Both the position numbers and the translations under genes were made by a program. A stretch of 64,000 bases of DNA, taken from positions 18,230,738-18,294,737 of the forward strand of contig NC_133478.1 of assembly GCF_025370935.1 (NCBI RefSeq), read 5' to 3'. This document shows positions 28,985-39,834 of the stretch, piece after piece. The stretch's first letter is position 1. Each line of letters opens with the position of its first letter. Source of the DNA: Choristoneura fumiferana (Eukaryota > Arthropoda > Insecta > Lepidoptera > Tortricidae). Under the pieces are notes generated by a model. The model was given only the letters and a program-made list of their open reading frames with translations, was not told where the DNA came from and made no database searches.

Positions 28985-31900
28985 CTAAACATGATAAAAT
29001 TTCATTATCATTACATAAAAATAAAATTGAATTATAAGTAAGCAGTTAGAAAATGTTCTACAAAGTGTGCTTTTTCTCACAAATCGTGACAGCAGGTGCG
29101 GAATCTGATTAAATAATTCAATAAATCTTATCTAGGTAAATTTACATTGGAGGTGAAAAATGGTTTAGTTTTATTCTTTGCAACATGTCAATGACATAAG
29201 TGAGTAAGATATCCAATGAAATAGCATTGTCATACTTCACTGATCCTTTGTGTTTGTTTGTTAGCTCTTCACGTCTAAACCACTGAACCGATTTAGATGA
29301 AATTCGGTATACAGATAGATTGATTCCCAGGGAAGGACATAGGATAGTTTTTAACCCAGAATTGATTTTAATGTGTGTGTGTGTGCTTTTTTTTACGTCA
29401 AAGCGAGTTTTCCTTGCTTGTTCTTAGCTTTGTTTAATTAAAATCAGTACAGCCCTTTTTGAGATACTGAACTTGAAATAACAGCATGTTTTTCAGCATT
29501 TCTAAGTTGTTGAATCAGGCGTTACTTTGCGTTCAATGTTGCTTACGATAGCTAAGCTTATGCTGCGTGTTCATGCAGTTCCTGCTGTAAGAATCTATCA
29601 CTTGACGCGTTTCGAACTGCTTTCAGAGTGCCGTCATGCTACCAGTTGTTAGTTAGCAGCTTTGCATAACAGCTATGTTATTTTAGCATTTCTAAGTTGG
29701 TTAAGTTATTGATACAATTGTGATAGATACCTTATTGACATACTGATTGTTGTTTTTGAAGTCCTCCCACTGCTGGTAGAACTTGGAGTCGCGATGGAGC
29801 TCCATGCCGACGGTCTCTGTGTCTGGAGCGTACGTGCGGAACTCCTCGGCCACCTTGAAGGGCATTATATAAATTAAATAAATAAATAAATATCATTGGA
29901 TCAATTGACTTAGTCCCGAACTAAGCAAAGCTTTTACTATGGGTACTTGGCAACGAATAAACATACTTATATAGATAAATACATATTAAACATCCAAGAC
30001 CCGAGAACAAACATTCATATTATTCATACAAATATCTGCCCCGGCCGGGAATCAAACCCAGGACTTCAAGCTTCGTAGTCAGGTTCTCACTTGGCCATCC
30101 AGCCGTAATTAAATCATCATCATCATCATATTAGCCGTAGGACGTCCACAGTTAGACATAGATCTCTGCCATAGACATAGGTCTCTGATAGGTCGGTTGG
30201 AAGCGGCCAGCATCCATCGTGCGTGAACCCGCGGCTTTAACCGGTCGTCCATCCATCTCGTTGGTGGACGCCCTACGCTGCGCTTGGCGATCTGCGGTCT
30301 TCATTCGCGAACTCTTCACTAATTAAAACTTAAAAATAAAAGTAGAAGGTTGCTTATTAGACTCGCGCACTGAGGGGTCCGTATAAATTTGTAGGTATCT
30401 ATGAATACCCACGTTTACCTTTACTTGCCCGAATTTCACTTGCCATACCAAAGTTTGATTGAATGATGATGATGATGATACCAAAGTATGCCATAAAATA
30501 TATAGAACCGTGCTGTTTTCAGGATTTTTTTAAATGTTATCATATAGAATGCAGTAGGTTAGGTTAGGTTAGTTTAATAATATCAACTCTGAAGAAATTA
30601 CTATTTCAGAAATAAATGACTTTATGGCAAATGAAAATTCTAGAAAACGATACATTCCGGCATATGAAATTCGGGCAAACAATAGAGACACAAATACCCA
30701 GTGTTAGCAGAGCCCCTCTCCTGAGCAAAATGTCATTATAGATAGTTACTGCCATAGACAGAAAAAAATTAAGATTTTTAAATTTTTCTTATTGGTTGTT
30801 CTATGAGAGCTACCTTCATACACTTTATACTTAATATTTCAAGTTTTTAGCGGCTATTTGTATGAAAACACTATATCCACTTGACAGTCCGGAGCGCACA
30901 ACCAATATGCCTCAAACCGTCCGGGTTTTTTTATCGACGGATGAAACATGCTGGTTCCACAATTTTTTTAATTACAAGGTTTTGAATAAAGAAGAAATAC
31001 TGAGACGTAAATTAATGTTTACTCATTCAAATACTACTATTTATAAAACAATAGCATGTAATTTATGATTTATTCACAAAATCAAGGTTAAACTTTACGA
31101 TACTAAAGAATCCACATACGGTTTGAAACATTTTGGTTTTGGATACCATGGTATCCTTGGACTGTCAAGTGATTATGATTGCACCTGCCTTCCTGCCTGC
31201 CTGCTGCCTTTAAAGTTTAATTTTTTACAGCTTCAAGGGATAGCAGTCTTGAGTATTTGATATTTTAGCTTGATACCTCCATGCATTCCTGAGAAAAGGA
31301 TCCTGACAGATGGACAGACTGATTGGAAAAATAGACATCCTAGCAAATGCGTTTGAGATAAACTTTTGATAACCTTACCTCAACTCGTTTTCGTAAAGAA
31401 AGTGGGGATGTGTAGACTCTGCCTTCTAATCCTCGGGGCGCCATTTCGTTTTTAACTACTTCTGTTGCCTGAAATATGCAATGTTTATTTTAAAAATAGT
31501 TCACAAGATAAATAACAGTGCTGTCATGAATACTTTTCTTTTTCTGGTGCTAACTCTTTACAATCATCTGAGTTCTGTCTCACACTGAAAGTCAGATAGA
31601 CTCTAGCCTGTGAAATAACGTTGGGAGGGCCACAGCCCTGCCCAGCACTGCACTATTGATGTACAAACAGTAGAATTACCTTACTAATGTTATTTGTAAG
31701 TAACTTGGCAACCAAGCTTCCCTTGGGCAATTTTTTTAAATCATTTTTTTTGTGGATGATATTGATTTTTTTAATTTAGTGAGTTAGAAGAGTTATATAG
31801 AATCAGTAAAATTTATATTTTCTTTTAGTCAATTTCTCCTTTCAAGCGTCAATATGTATTTGAATGAATTACCTGTGATATGGTTTTGAATGCCGATGTC

Positions 31901-33461
31901 TGCCCAAGCTTCTGACTTCTGTCAGCTATACTCTCAGCAGCATCTTTAGCGGTTTTCGAAAAATCTTCCGTAAACTTTCCTGAAATAGTGAAACCAACCT
32001 GATCAACCACCTGAAGACAATAGCTATGAGAGATAGTGCAAAACACAGATGTAGATTACACTAGATAACGCAAACACCTCAATCTGTATGAAACCAACCG
32101 TGTCACTTATTTAAATCTACCTCGACATCTCTAGAGCGAATTAGCGAAGCGAATTCCCCAATGTCCGCGCAAAATCGATTCAAATGCGCCGCCCGCCCGC
32201 GCCGTGGGGCTCGAGTCAGTCACTAGACATGATAAGTCAGTTAGCGGTCAGTCTTTGTATGGAGCCAACCCCGACGTTTGGTCAGGGTTCGGACACGCGA
32301 AGTAGATGCATTTAGGTAATCTAGTGTAATCTATATCTGTAGTGCAAAATAAATTAAAAACACCAATGTCACTTGTCTAAGTTTAGTATGGAGCCAACCC
32401 TGACGTTTGGTCAGGGTTCGGACACGCAAAGTAGATGCATTTTGTAATCTATATCTGTAGGAATGTCACTTGTCTAATATGTGCAAGAGTGAAACAAAAA
32501 TATGGATTTATTATTTAATGGAAGGAAAGAATGATAAAGGATTATTTCCTTCTAGGCAGGTGAGGGAGAGCATGACATTTAAATGACAATAAACTTGTTC
32601 TTAATTGCCCATGGTTCAGCAAAGCTATAAATCAAATTATAGTAAGTGCATACCTAAGTTGACATCAGTTTCATGGGAAGTTATTTGAATCTATTTTAAT
32701 AAGCAAAAACATTCTTTATGTGAAACTTACCAGCTTTTCTAGCTATGTCAGTCTTGCTAGCCTCCTCCAAAACATGCCCCATCTTTCCCTTGATCCCTTC
32801 AAGGGTCTCCTTAAAGACTTCAGAGCTCTTGGAAGCTTCAGATTCCACAGCATGGAACTTTTTCCGAGCTGCCTGCAGCGCTTCTGAGTTTTCTAGTTTC
32901 TGGGCCTCTTCTCTGAACTTTTTGATGTTATCTTTCATTTCTTTATTCTTTGCAATGTCATCTTTTATGTTTTCGATGATGGATGAGAAGAAACCTTTCC
33001 TGGCTGAGTAGTGTCGGCATTCTTGGAAGTGGTTTTGATACTGGAATAATTTTTTATTAATTATTTTTCAGATTTTTTAAAGTCTACTGCTTGTCTAAAG
33101 TATACTACCTAGTCTAGTCACTAGACTATAGTAGATGAAGTATCAAAAAATTTTCTTTTAATATTTGTTGATAACATTACTGAAACTCACAGAAAACTCA
33201 GTCAAGTTACGTGATTTTAAGTTACGTACTACTAAGTTTACTTTAAAATGAATGTTGGACTTTGGCAAAGAATCTTACTTGGTCTGTCTTGACAGCGAAA
33301 GCTGTTGTCTTGATGTTAGCTGGCAGTACGGCTTTCCACCGCGCGGGGCTGTAAATCAACTGTCTACATGCATGCTGAAATGTTAAAAACACCCTTTAGT
33401 TCACAAGGACATCACTGCATAACCTAAAAGAGGTTTCTTCTTAAGGAGACTAAGTTACCAT
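28397..33461 (-). CDS. Tim44: Tim44, mitochondrial inner membrane import motor scaffold, complete
   Basis: Tim44 docks mtHsp70 to the TIM23 channel on the matrix face of the inner membrane. Coding exons in gene order are 33461-33459, 33374-33279, 33040-32731, 31979-31873, 31468-31379, 29853-29731 and 28984-28397. Phases agree throughout and the sum is 1317 nt, 438 aa plus stop, against about 450 in human. The N-terminus (MHACRQLIYSPARWKAVLP) is basic and lacks acidic residues, as a matrix targeting signal should; RHYSARKGFF near residue 45 looks like the cleavage area. Residues about 50-150 are charged and probably coiled coil (NKEMKDNIKKFREEAQKLE). The C-terminal Tim44 domain has LDWKIKYEESDNP, NDIIPNILEAMVRGDLDILK, MGKMMDQGPVLVITFQSQ and VNYVWVLCRDPQELNPKAAW. 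The start codon choice is inference; the rest is secure. Confidence 0.96.
29731..29853 (-). CDS. Tim44: Tim44 exon 6: start of the Tim44 domain
   Basis: It encodes VAEEFRTYAPDTETVGMELH and RDSKFYQQWEDFKNNNQ, matching the LHKDSKWYQQWKDFKENN block of human TIMM44. It is 123 nt, phase 0 at both ends. Confidence 0.95.
29878..30110 (-). mobile_element. tRNA-derived SINE, near full length, in a Tim44 intron
   Basis: On the reverse strand the head has GGATGGCCAAGTGAGAACC and a B-box-like GGGTTTGATTCCCGGCC; the body has CTATATAAGTATGTTTATTC and the tail (ATTT)n. A plus-strand relative is at 35500-35690; body fragments are at 13100-13150 and 21673-21812. Confidence 0.8.
30113..30325 (-). mobile_element. 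Inverted RTE LINE 3' fragment
   Basis: On the plus strand it starts with (ATC)n and CGTAGGACGTCCACAGTTAG and includes GGTCGTCCATCCATCTCGTT, the reverse of the usual RTE C-terminal region. It abuts the SINE at 29878-30110. Confidence 0.7.
31379..31468 (-). CDS. Tim44: Tim44 exon 5
   Basis: It encodes ATEVVKNEMAPRGLEGRVYT and SPLSLRKRVE, 90 nt, phase 0 at both ends, between CATATTTCAG and GAG|GTAAGG. Confidence 0.93.
31873..31979 (-). CDS. Tim44: Tim44 exon 4
   Basis: It reads KFTEDFSKTAKDAAESIADR and SQKLGQTSAFKTISQ. The acceptor CACTATTTCAG|GA was preferred over an upstream TCTTCAG because only it keeps the phase 1 junction open (Gly codon split G|GA); the upstream one runs into TGA. Confidence 0.93.
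32052..32333. repeat. MITE with TAGATTACACTAGAT ends, and a partial tandem copy
   Basis: TAGATTACACTAGAT at the left is inverted at the right as ATCTAGTGTAATCTA, fitting a TA target site. The right part (32259-32333, GGAGCCAACCCCGACGTTTG and onward) is repeated once more at about 32386-32480. It lies in a Tim44 intron. Confidence 0.75.
32731..33040 (-). CDS. Tim44: Tim44 exon 3: cleavage site area and coiled coil
   Basis: It starts after TTATTCCAG with YQNHFQECRHYSARKGFFSS and continues through a lysine- and glutamate-rich helix to EEASKTDIARKAG. It is 310 nt and ends in phase 1. It aligns with the KGFLSGLLDNVKQELAKNKE part of human TIMM44. Confidence 0.95.
33279..33374 (-). CDS. Tim44: Tim44 exon 2: mitochondrial targeting region
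   Basis: The acceptor is CATTTCAG; the exon reads HACRQLIYSPARWKAVLP and KTTAFAVKTDQ, then donor CAA|GTAAGA. It is 96 nt, phase 0 at both ends. Confidence 0.85.
33459..33461 (-). CDS. Tim44: Tim44 exon 1: start codon only
   Basis: On the reverse strand GTGACGAAATG is followed at once by GTAACT. The next exon is open in phase 0 but has no in-frame ATG, and the 84-nt spacing is a reasonable small intron. The coding part of exon 1 would then be just ATG. Confidence 0.6.
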
Positions 33462-34184
33462 TTCGTCACTATACGATCAAAGATCACTGTCTACGGATAG
33501 TATTTATTTTATTATATCTATTGTAAGTGTATTTGTGTTTCGGAAAAATCTAATTATATGACGACATTGACGAAGATTCATTCGTAATCCGTGCAATCTT
33601 CTGTCAAAAAGACCATAGACAATATTGATTTGACAGACACTGACAATCAGTCAGACAGCAATGTCAGCAATCTGTTTCTAGTCTATGTCGTTAAGACGCC
33701 TCGTTTTCTAATTTATTTTCGTTTTATTTTATCAATTTATTCATTATTTCATTTTATTCATTATATTTATGGTTGAGGAATAATTATAAAAATTTACGCC
33801 AGTATAAAGCTAACATCTACCATAGACAATTTATTAAAAGTTTAGGTATTTCCTGCTTTCATTTTAAGGATTTTTGAGTGTCTCATTATTTTCTAGCAAT
33901 AAAATAACAAATAAAATTTTTCGTTCATACTCTGCGGTCAAAGAATTAGAAATGCTATATATTCTTAGCCTAAATGCACTCAAACGAGAAGTAATTTTCT
34001 CTGTTGCAAGTTTAAAAAAATGCCTGTTTCCGGTGTGATTCAGTTCTAGAAACATAAGAAAGTGTACATTTTCATTTATTTTCTGTCGTCATTTTTAGCC
34101 ACGGTAACGTGTAGCGTTTGTTGAAATTAATTTTACTTTATGTTCGTACATAGTCAATCGTAAACCGCGTTTTAATTGCGAACG

Positions 34185-34234
34185 TTCTCTTTTCGGAAAG
34201 GATTCGCGAGGTGCTTCGTCATAGATAGTGGAAG
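34185..34234 (+). promoter_or_regulatory. Candidate transcription start and noncoding first exon, divergent from Tim44
   Basis: TTCTCTTTTCGG resembles a 5' TOP start used by translation-machinery genes; about 48 bases later there is a donor GGAAG|GTACGT. 34326-34584 is a second exon-like stretch (acceptor TTTTGCCAG, donor TATAG|GTGAGT). They lie 0.7-1.1 kb upstream of Tim44 in divergent orientation, so a shared promoter region is possible. eIF5 is the only plus-strand gene seen downstream, but 20 kb away. Confidence 0.3.
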
Positions 34235-35499
34235 GTACGTAAAATCGAATTTGCACACCATGTTGCTATGGTATGGTAGATTATTTATGTAGGTATTCTA
34301 GATCCGTAGACCACGTTTTTGCCAGCTGGTGCGTTCATTGCGGGAGGAGAAATTGGTTAGAAAGATATTATAGCGTTATAATGATGGAATTAGACATGGA
34401 GTGTCGATCGCGGATGCTATAGCAGTGTTTTGTGGATTGTGCCAGGTTTACGCAGCCGGCGACTCGAGGAGAAGTGTTTCTGGTGCCCGCTTCAGTGAAG
34501 CCAGGATCACAAAGATTCATCCAGTCTGTCAGCTCTCGTCCAGTGGGGCGTTATCGTTTTATATGACTTTAGCAAGATTTATAGGTGAGTTTTTAAATCA
34601 TTCGTTCTATCGAAAAAAAGCTTTGGTCATGTTGCCAATTTTTATCAGTAGGTAATGCATGTGTAGTAGTTGTAGTAATGATAATGCATTTTTTTCATTT
34701 GTAGTAGAGCTTGTTTATAACAAGCATTATCACAGAACTTAAAAAAACGAATTGGAACAGCTTATTAGTATGCACTTAGTTTACTCATGATACAGTTACA
34801 GATTGACAGAAGATATAGTTATTTGTACAACAGTATTAAATCATTTAGGTTATACATGTGATTAAATATTGTGAAATAGCTTTAACTCATATTTTTTCCT
34901 TATGCTCATACTCATTTTTTTTATTCATGTCTTGGTGTCATGAACTATGGTCTACTACCTATACAGTAGGTATTCAAGTCTGGGAGTTGTTTTGTTAGCC
35001 TAATGTTGAAAAGCAAATTCAATCAGATATTGGATTGGAATAATTGATTTTTTTAATTAAGCCATCTAGTAAATAAGTTTCTAATTTTATGATTTTTTAA
35101 AAAGGTTTAACAGGTATAATTTAACGCACATGTATCAGATTCACATGTGATGCATTGCGTCACAAACAATTCATGAGTATATCACATGAAGCTCATTATT
35201 TTAAGGTTTGAATAAATTACATGTGAGCTAAATGATTCTTATTGGATTACATGTGTGAACAAACTGAGTAGAAAAAAACATTTTTGTGTGCAAGGTCAGT
35301 TATTAAATTTTCAGCAGGACAGGAAAGAGACAGTGACGGGCAGTGTTTACTCAATTAAACTAACTTAACATGTCCTGACAGTATGCCTATAGGCATCCAA
35401 ATATAAGGCTTAACAACATTTAATTGAAAGTAGCGTCCACCAATGTGTTAAGAACACATGCACTTTTCAGCTACAATTTATTTGATGACCAGATAGGCC

Positions 35500-35690
35500 A
35501 GTGCTGCAGTGGTTAGAGAACCTGACTATGAAGCTTGGGGTCTGACCGTCCCATGTTCGATTCCCGGTTAGGGCAGATAGGTATTTGTAAGAAATCCATT
35601 GCCTAGTATCACTAATAGAAGCTTTGCTTACTTTGGAACTAGATCAATGGTGTCAAGTGTCCTGTGCTATTTATTTATTTGTTTCTTGCA
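35500..35690 (+). mobile_element. tRNA-derived SINE
   Basis: The head CAGTGGTTAGAGAACCTGAC and B box GTTCGATTCCCGGTTAG are tRNA-like; the body matches 29878-30110 inverted (ACTAGATCAATGGTGTCAAG). Confidence 0.75.
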
Positions 35691-36089
35691 ATTGGACAGA
35701 CTGTATTGTGCTAATTATATAAGCGTCTCCCATCATTGAGCTTCAGACTAAGAAAAGAATTTAGGTAACATTAAATTTAGTTTATCTTGTCTGTATTTTA
35801 GAAAAATAAAACTGGTACTACTACTACTCATGTGGAAATTTAAAAAATTATACCACCATACTTTAAAGTCTAAAGACAGTGTTTCATAAAAAAAACTTGA
35901 GTTATTTAATAATACCATTGTGTAGCTTATGACATTCTGCATCAGATAGTATAAATCAGTGTTTTTCAACGTCGCGAAAGCTGACGCGGGTCACGAGGGT
36001 CGCGAAGCCACTATTAGTTGCTGGGAAAACAAGTCTAAACCAGATTCTGTAATGGAATGGTCATACTAAGACATCCGTTACACGCTCAT

Positions 36090-36570
36090 GACGACAGAAT
36101 TAACGTTTAACCCTTTTAGACAGATGGACTGATAAAAATCTAAATGTTCTTCAGTCTTCTCCTTTTCTTCTTAGCCATTTTCTACCATGTTGGTGTAGGC
36201 CTCCTTCAGCTTTCTCCACTTCTCCCTGTTCTGTGCTACTTGTATCCAGTTTGACCTGGCTATTCTCTTGAATGTCATCCTTCCACCTCATCTGCGGACG
36301 TCCTTTCGGGCGTGTTGCGCCCCAGGGTCTCCATTCCAAGGTCTCCCGCACCACGAGTCGTGCTTTCGAGCGACGTGGTCCGCCCATTGCCACTTCAGGG
36401 TAGCTATTTGATGAACAGCATCTGCGACACCACTTTGCTCCCTAAGCCACCTGTATTTTGTGTATACACTCTTTAGTAAAGAACCAAGTTTCTGCTCCAT
36501 GTGAGAACTGATAGGATACTTTGGTTAAATATCCTAGCTCTTTGTTCTGCTGTGATTTTCATTTTAAAGG
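36090..36570 (-). mobile_element. Inverted RTE-type LINE 3' fragment
   Basis: The reverse strand reads ATLKWQWADHVARKHDSW and RPKGRPQMRWKDDI in two overlapping frames, the C-terminal part of an RTE-type RT ORF with a frameshift between them. Confidence 0.8.
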
Positions 36571-36810
36571 CAGTCTAGTTTCGCATAGGCGGCCTACATC
36601 AGACTTATTTCCCCATCCTTAAGCCCATCACACACAGGACGGGCGCGGGTCGTGCGCGGGCCCGCGACGAGCGTATTTGCATGGCGATGTATGGACGCAC
36701 AGAAAATATCTTGCGACGATTTCGACATTGGCGAAATGCACGATTATTATGTACCTATTATTCGCATTCTCCATTATTGCACAAAAAAGTTCACAGACGC
36801 GTGTCTCAAG

Positions 36811-37212
36811 CAGGGATGTTACAAAGCTCCGATTCCGTTTCCGTTAAGTCGGTACTTCCGTTTGATATTAAACATCCGTTTCGGTTCCGGTTCCGTTACT
36901 TTTGAAACGGAAGGTTATATCGGATGTCAATGCTTAGCGCGGCGACGACATGATGAGCGGCGTACATCAAAAACATACAGAGGGTTATGTAACGTTTCTG
37001 ACACTCGCGATCACAATCAAATGACAGTTTTTGTATGCGAAAACTATCATTTGATTGTAATCGCGAGTGTCAGAAACGTTACGCAATAAACCCTCAGGCT
37101 CCGATTCTGGTTCCGGTTCCGGTTCCGATTCCGTTTCTGGTTCCGATAAACTAAATTGAAAACATCTGGTTCCGCTTTCGGTTCCGATAAAACCACATCC
37201 GTTACATCCCTG
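36811..37212. mobile_element. Nonautonomous hAT-like element, family CAGGGATGT, copy 1 (402 bp)
   Basis: The ends CAGGGATGTTAC and GTTACATCCCTG are inverted, flanked by a perfect 8-bp duplication GTCTCAAG (36803-36810 and 37213-37220). The sides are built of repeated GGTTCCG-type motifs. The centre, about 36979-37096, is a nested palindrome (GTAACGTTTCTGACACTCGC in both orientations). Confidence 0.95.
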
Positions 37213-37561
37213 GTCTCAAGCGTATGGCACTCGCGCTCGCACTGGTCCCAACCGGTCCGAGATTTCGTTTCCGTGAGCAGTGTCTATCAGCGTTGCTCGA
37301 GCGCACTTTGTATGTAGATTGATTTCTGTACTTATCTGTTTTGTGGTCTAGTTCTGTCTGGCGTTAGTCTAGTCCATCATTCTGGTAAGAGTGACGCGAT
37401 AATTATTGTGTAACCTTCACGGACTAACAGACTGATGCTCCGGGCTGATAAAAATTAAGTAAATGTATTCAATAATAGTCTGCAATCCATTTTGAATGAC
37501 AGAAAACCAAAATGGTGAACTGAACTGACTCATTCTAAGCGTGTAACAGATGTCTAAAGAT

Positions 37562-37828
37562 TATATCGAAAATACAAACTGTAATATAGATGCACAGAAA
37601 AACCAGAAAAATAAGACCAGCGCTGGGAATCGAACCCAGGTCCTCGGCATTCCGTGCCGTATGCTATACCGCTACACCACCGCTGGACAACGATACAGAC
37701 ACGAATTTCTCCTATGCACCTCATATCTCAGCTTGTGTTGTTTCTTATTTAGCCACTTAAGCTTTACTTATTTGCTTATTTTTCTGGTTTTTCCGTGCAT
37801 CTATATTTCAGTTTGTATTTTCGATATA
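37562..37828. mobile_element. Element with a tRNA-like core between 54-bp inverted repeats
   Basis: 37562-37615 and 37775-37828 are inverted repeats of 54 bp with two mismatches (starting TATATCGAAAATACAAACTG). Between them, 37617-37686 on the minus strand is tRNA-like. A 12-bp direct repeat TGTCTAAAGATT lies at 37551-37562 and 37914-37925. The left copy abuts the inverted repeat and the right copy is 85 bases beyond it. Confidence 0.8.
37617..37686 (-). other. tRNA-like sequence (probably SINE-type, not a host tRNA gene)
   Basis: Read on the minus strand, CCAGCG and CGCTGG form an acceptor-like stem; CTGGGTTCGATTCCCAG is a perfect T arm with a B box; GTGTAGCGGTATAGC resembles the D arm. The anticodon arm is poor (loop ACGGAAT, C instead of T at position 33). 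Confidence 0.6.
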
Positions 37829-38399
37829 GGTTTTACGGGATGACCGTAAAAGTAACAAAAAATTTGGAATTGAAAGAAAAAATACAAAAAGATTCCAAAA
37901 AACCAATCTTAATTGTCTAAAGATTGTCGCGTAGTGGTCACTTTAAAACAGCTTGTTCAAGAGTGGCAATTCGCACTATCGCTGTGTCTGCAGCCCCATG
38001 CGTCTGTATTGTGCCGTGTCGCTTCACACGTGTCTTGGCACGGTCCGTGCCTTGGTGTTGGTGCAGCCCCGCACTAGATCGATACGCATCCGCATCGCAG
38101 AGCCTGCAAATATCGCGTTGTTAAACGGCGGATGGAAGACTTGTCTTAATAGGACGTGGGATGATTCAGTCTAGTGGTTTATTTCCAGTTTCCAGTCTTT
38201 GGCGTTTGTATACGTAATGAGAGAACTTGAAAGCGGTTTTTATAAAGCATTATCTGAACGATAGCGTCATTTTAATGTATTTAACTAAATTTTGTTTTCC
38301 GATGCTGGAATGTTGATAGAAAAGTTTTTTGGAGTCCTGCGGTCTAAACTTCCAGAGGCCTTATTGTGAGAGAATTCTTGTGCTCAGCCTCCTGGCTGA

Positions 38400-38456
38400 G
38401 TTTAATATCAATTCATAACTATTAGTTCCTACTAATAGTTATGAATGGATATTAAA
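38400..38456. repeat. Near-perfect hairpin
   Basis: TTTAATATCAATTCATAACT and AGTTATGAATGGATATTAAA pair over about 25 bases with a short loop. No gene context. Confidence 0.75.
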
Positions 38457-38711
38457 CTACCCTTAGAGCAAAGCATTAGTTTTTGCACTAAAGCTATGCT
38501 ATGCTTACATCATGAAGCGTTGCTGATGTGGCCGGAGGTTTAATTGTTCCCTAGAATTTCGTGGTTCTTGTCCGAAACAATTCTATTGTATTGAATTAGG
38601 CGTTACTTTGCGTAAAATTTATTTTACTTTCAGCAGCAATATAAATTTACCGCATTCGCAGATTATGGACCCATTCACGTCAGCAGTCAGTGGTACAGTA
38701 ATGTCAAGATA

Positions 38712-39012
38712 TTGAAGCCGTGGTGGCCGAGTGGTTTGACCTATGGCCTCTCAAGCAGAGGTTCGTGGGTTCAAACCCCGGCTCGCACTTCTGAGTTTTT
38801 GGAAATTCATGTGCGGAATTACATTTGAAATTTACCACGAGCTTTACGATGAAGGAGAACATCGTGAGGAAACCTGCACAACCTGCGAAGCAATTCAATG
38901 GTGTGTGTGAAGTTCCCAATCCTCACTGGGCCCGCGTGGGAACTACTGCCCAAGCCCTCTCATTCTGAGGGGAGGCCTGTGCCCTGCAGTGGGACGTATA
39001 TAGGCTGGGATG
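38712..39012 (+). mobile_element. Full-length tRNA-derived SINE with RTE-like 3' end
   Basis: The head AGCCGTGGTGGCCGAGTGGT and GTGGGTTCAAACCCCGGC carries A and B boxes. The body has AAGGAGAACATCGTGAGGAA. The tail runs from GGGCCCGCGTGGGAACTACT to TATAGGCTGGGATGATTGA. Other copies: 3' half at 10645-10738, and an inverted copy at 52760-53430. Confidence 0.85.
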
Positions 39013-39264
39013 ATTGATGATTGGAAGGATATTGTGTTATGTCGGTAACATATCGGAAGAGTAATTCAATATTTTCCCATTTTTATCGCAAATGTACGCT
39101 GCGAGTTGGCCCTGTCACTCAGGGCGATCCCGGCGGCATGATTCCATTATTCACCTCGCCTCAAATGGCTTTGACGTAAATGCCGCAACGCAGTACATAT
39201 ATAAAGAAGGAAAGATATAGCATTATTTTATTGACGACATGTTAGTCCTCATCCCGTTCTGGTA

Positions 39265-39404
39265 GGTACAGTCGCCAACACACAGATATTTCGGAGCGGC
39301 GATGGTAATCAAAAATATTCAAAGATAAACTTTTGTAACTTTATGTATTTGTCGATATTTTTGAAAACCTTGGCCGCTCAGAAATATCTGATGGTGACTG
39401 TACC
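39265..39404. repeat. MITE with GGTACAGTC ends, 140 bp
   Basis: GGTACAGTCGCCAACA and CAGATATTTCGGAGCGGC at the left are inverted as GCCGCTCAGAAATATCTG and GTGACTGTACC at the right. Confidence 0.75.
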
Positions 39405-39834
39405 GATTGATCTTAACCAAAAAAGTTTTCTAAGCTCAGAGGAAATTAAACTATGATGGTGTATTGTTTCTGGTGTTTAGTTTCTTTGTATTGTATTGTA
39501 TGATCACATCCGATCATATTTAGCAATTTTTTAATCGCACATGTACAGAAACTGATAAAATTTTCTTTAATTCTTAATCTGAACCCATAACGAAATAATC
39601 AGCCTTAAAAAAACTATGTAACATTTCGAAATGGCATCCAAATCGATTTGTTAGAAGATTCAATCAACGTCTCGTTGCGACGTTATCGTCGACGCTTGAT
39701 TAATTATTAATTAAACAATGTGAACCTTGAAGAAACTATAAAAACTGCTAAATGGAAAATCTATCAAATTAAACGGGTTTACGTTGAAATTTTTTCACAA
39801 AAATACAGCTTGGCAGAGTAGCCCCAGGCTTTCA

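Noticed and set aside
30555..30572. Telomere-like TAGGTTAGGTTAGGTTAG
   Set aside because: Only about three units of the insect telomere motif; too short to call more than chance or a minor interstitial trace.
31980..32010. Upstream acceptor extending Tim44 exon 4 (V-V-D-Q-V-G-F)
   Set aside because: Joining it to the phase 1 donor of exon 3 gives an immediate TGA; the acceptor at 31980 keeps the conserved frame.
36652..37089. 145-codon open frame on the plus strand
   Set aside because: It crosses from unique sequence into the hAT-like element and its palindrome, so it is not a gene.
37617..37686. Functional tRNA gene
   Set aside because: The T arm is perfect but the anticodon arm is weak and the core sits inside inverted repeats, so a mobile element is the better explanation.
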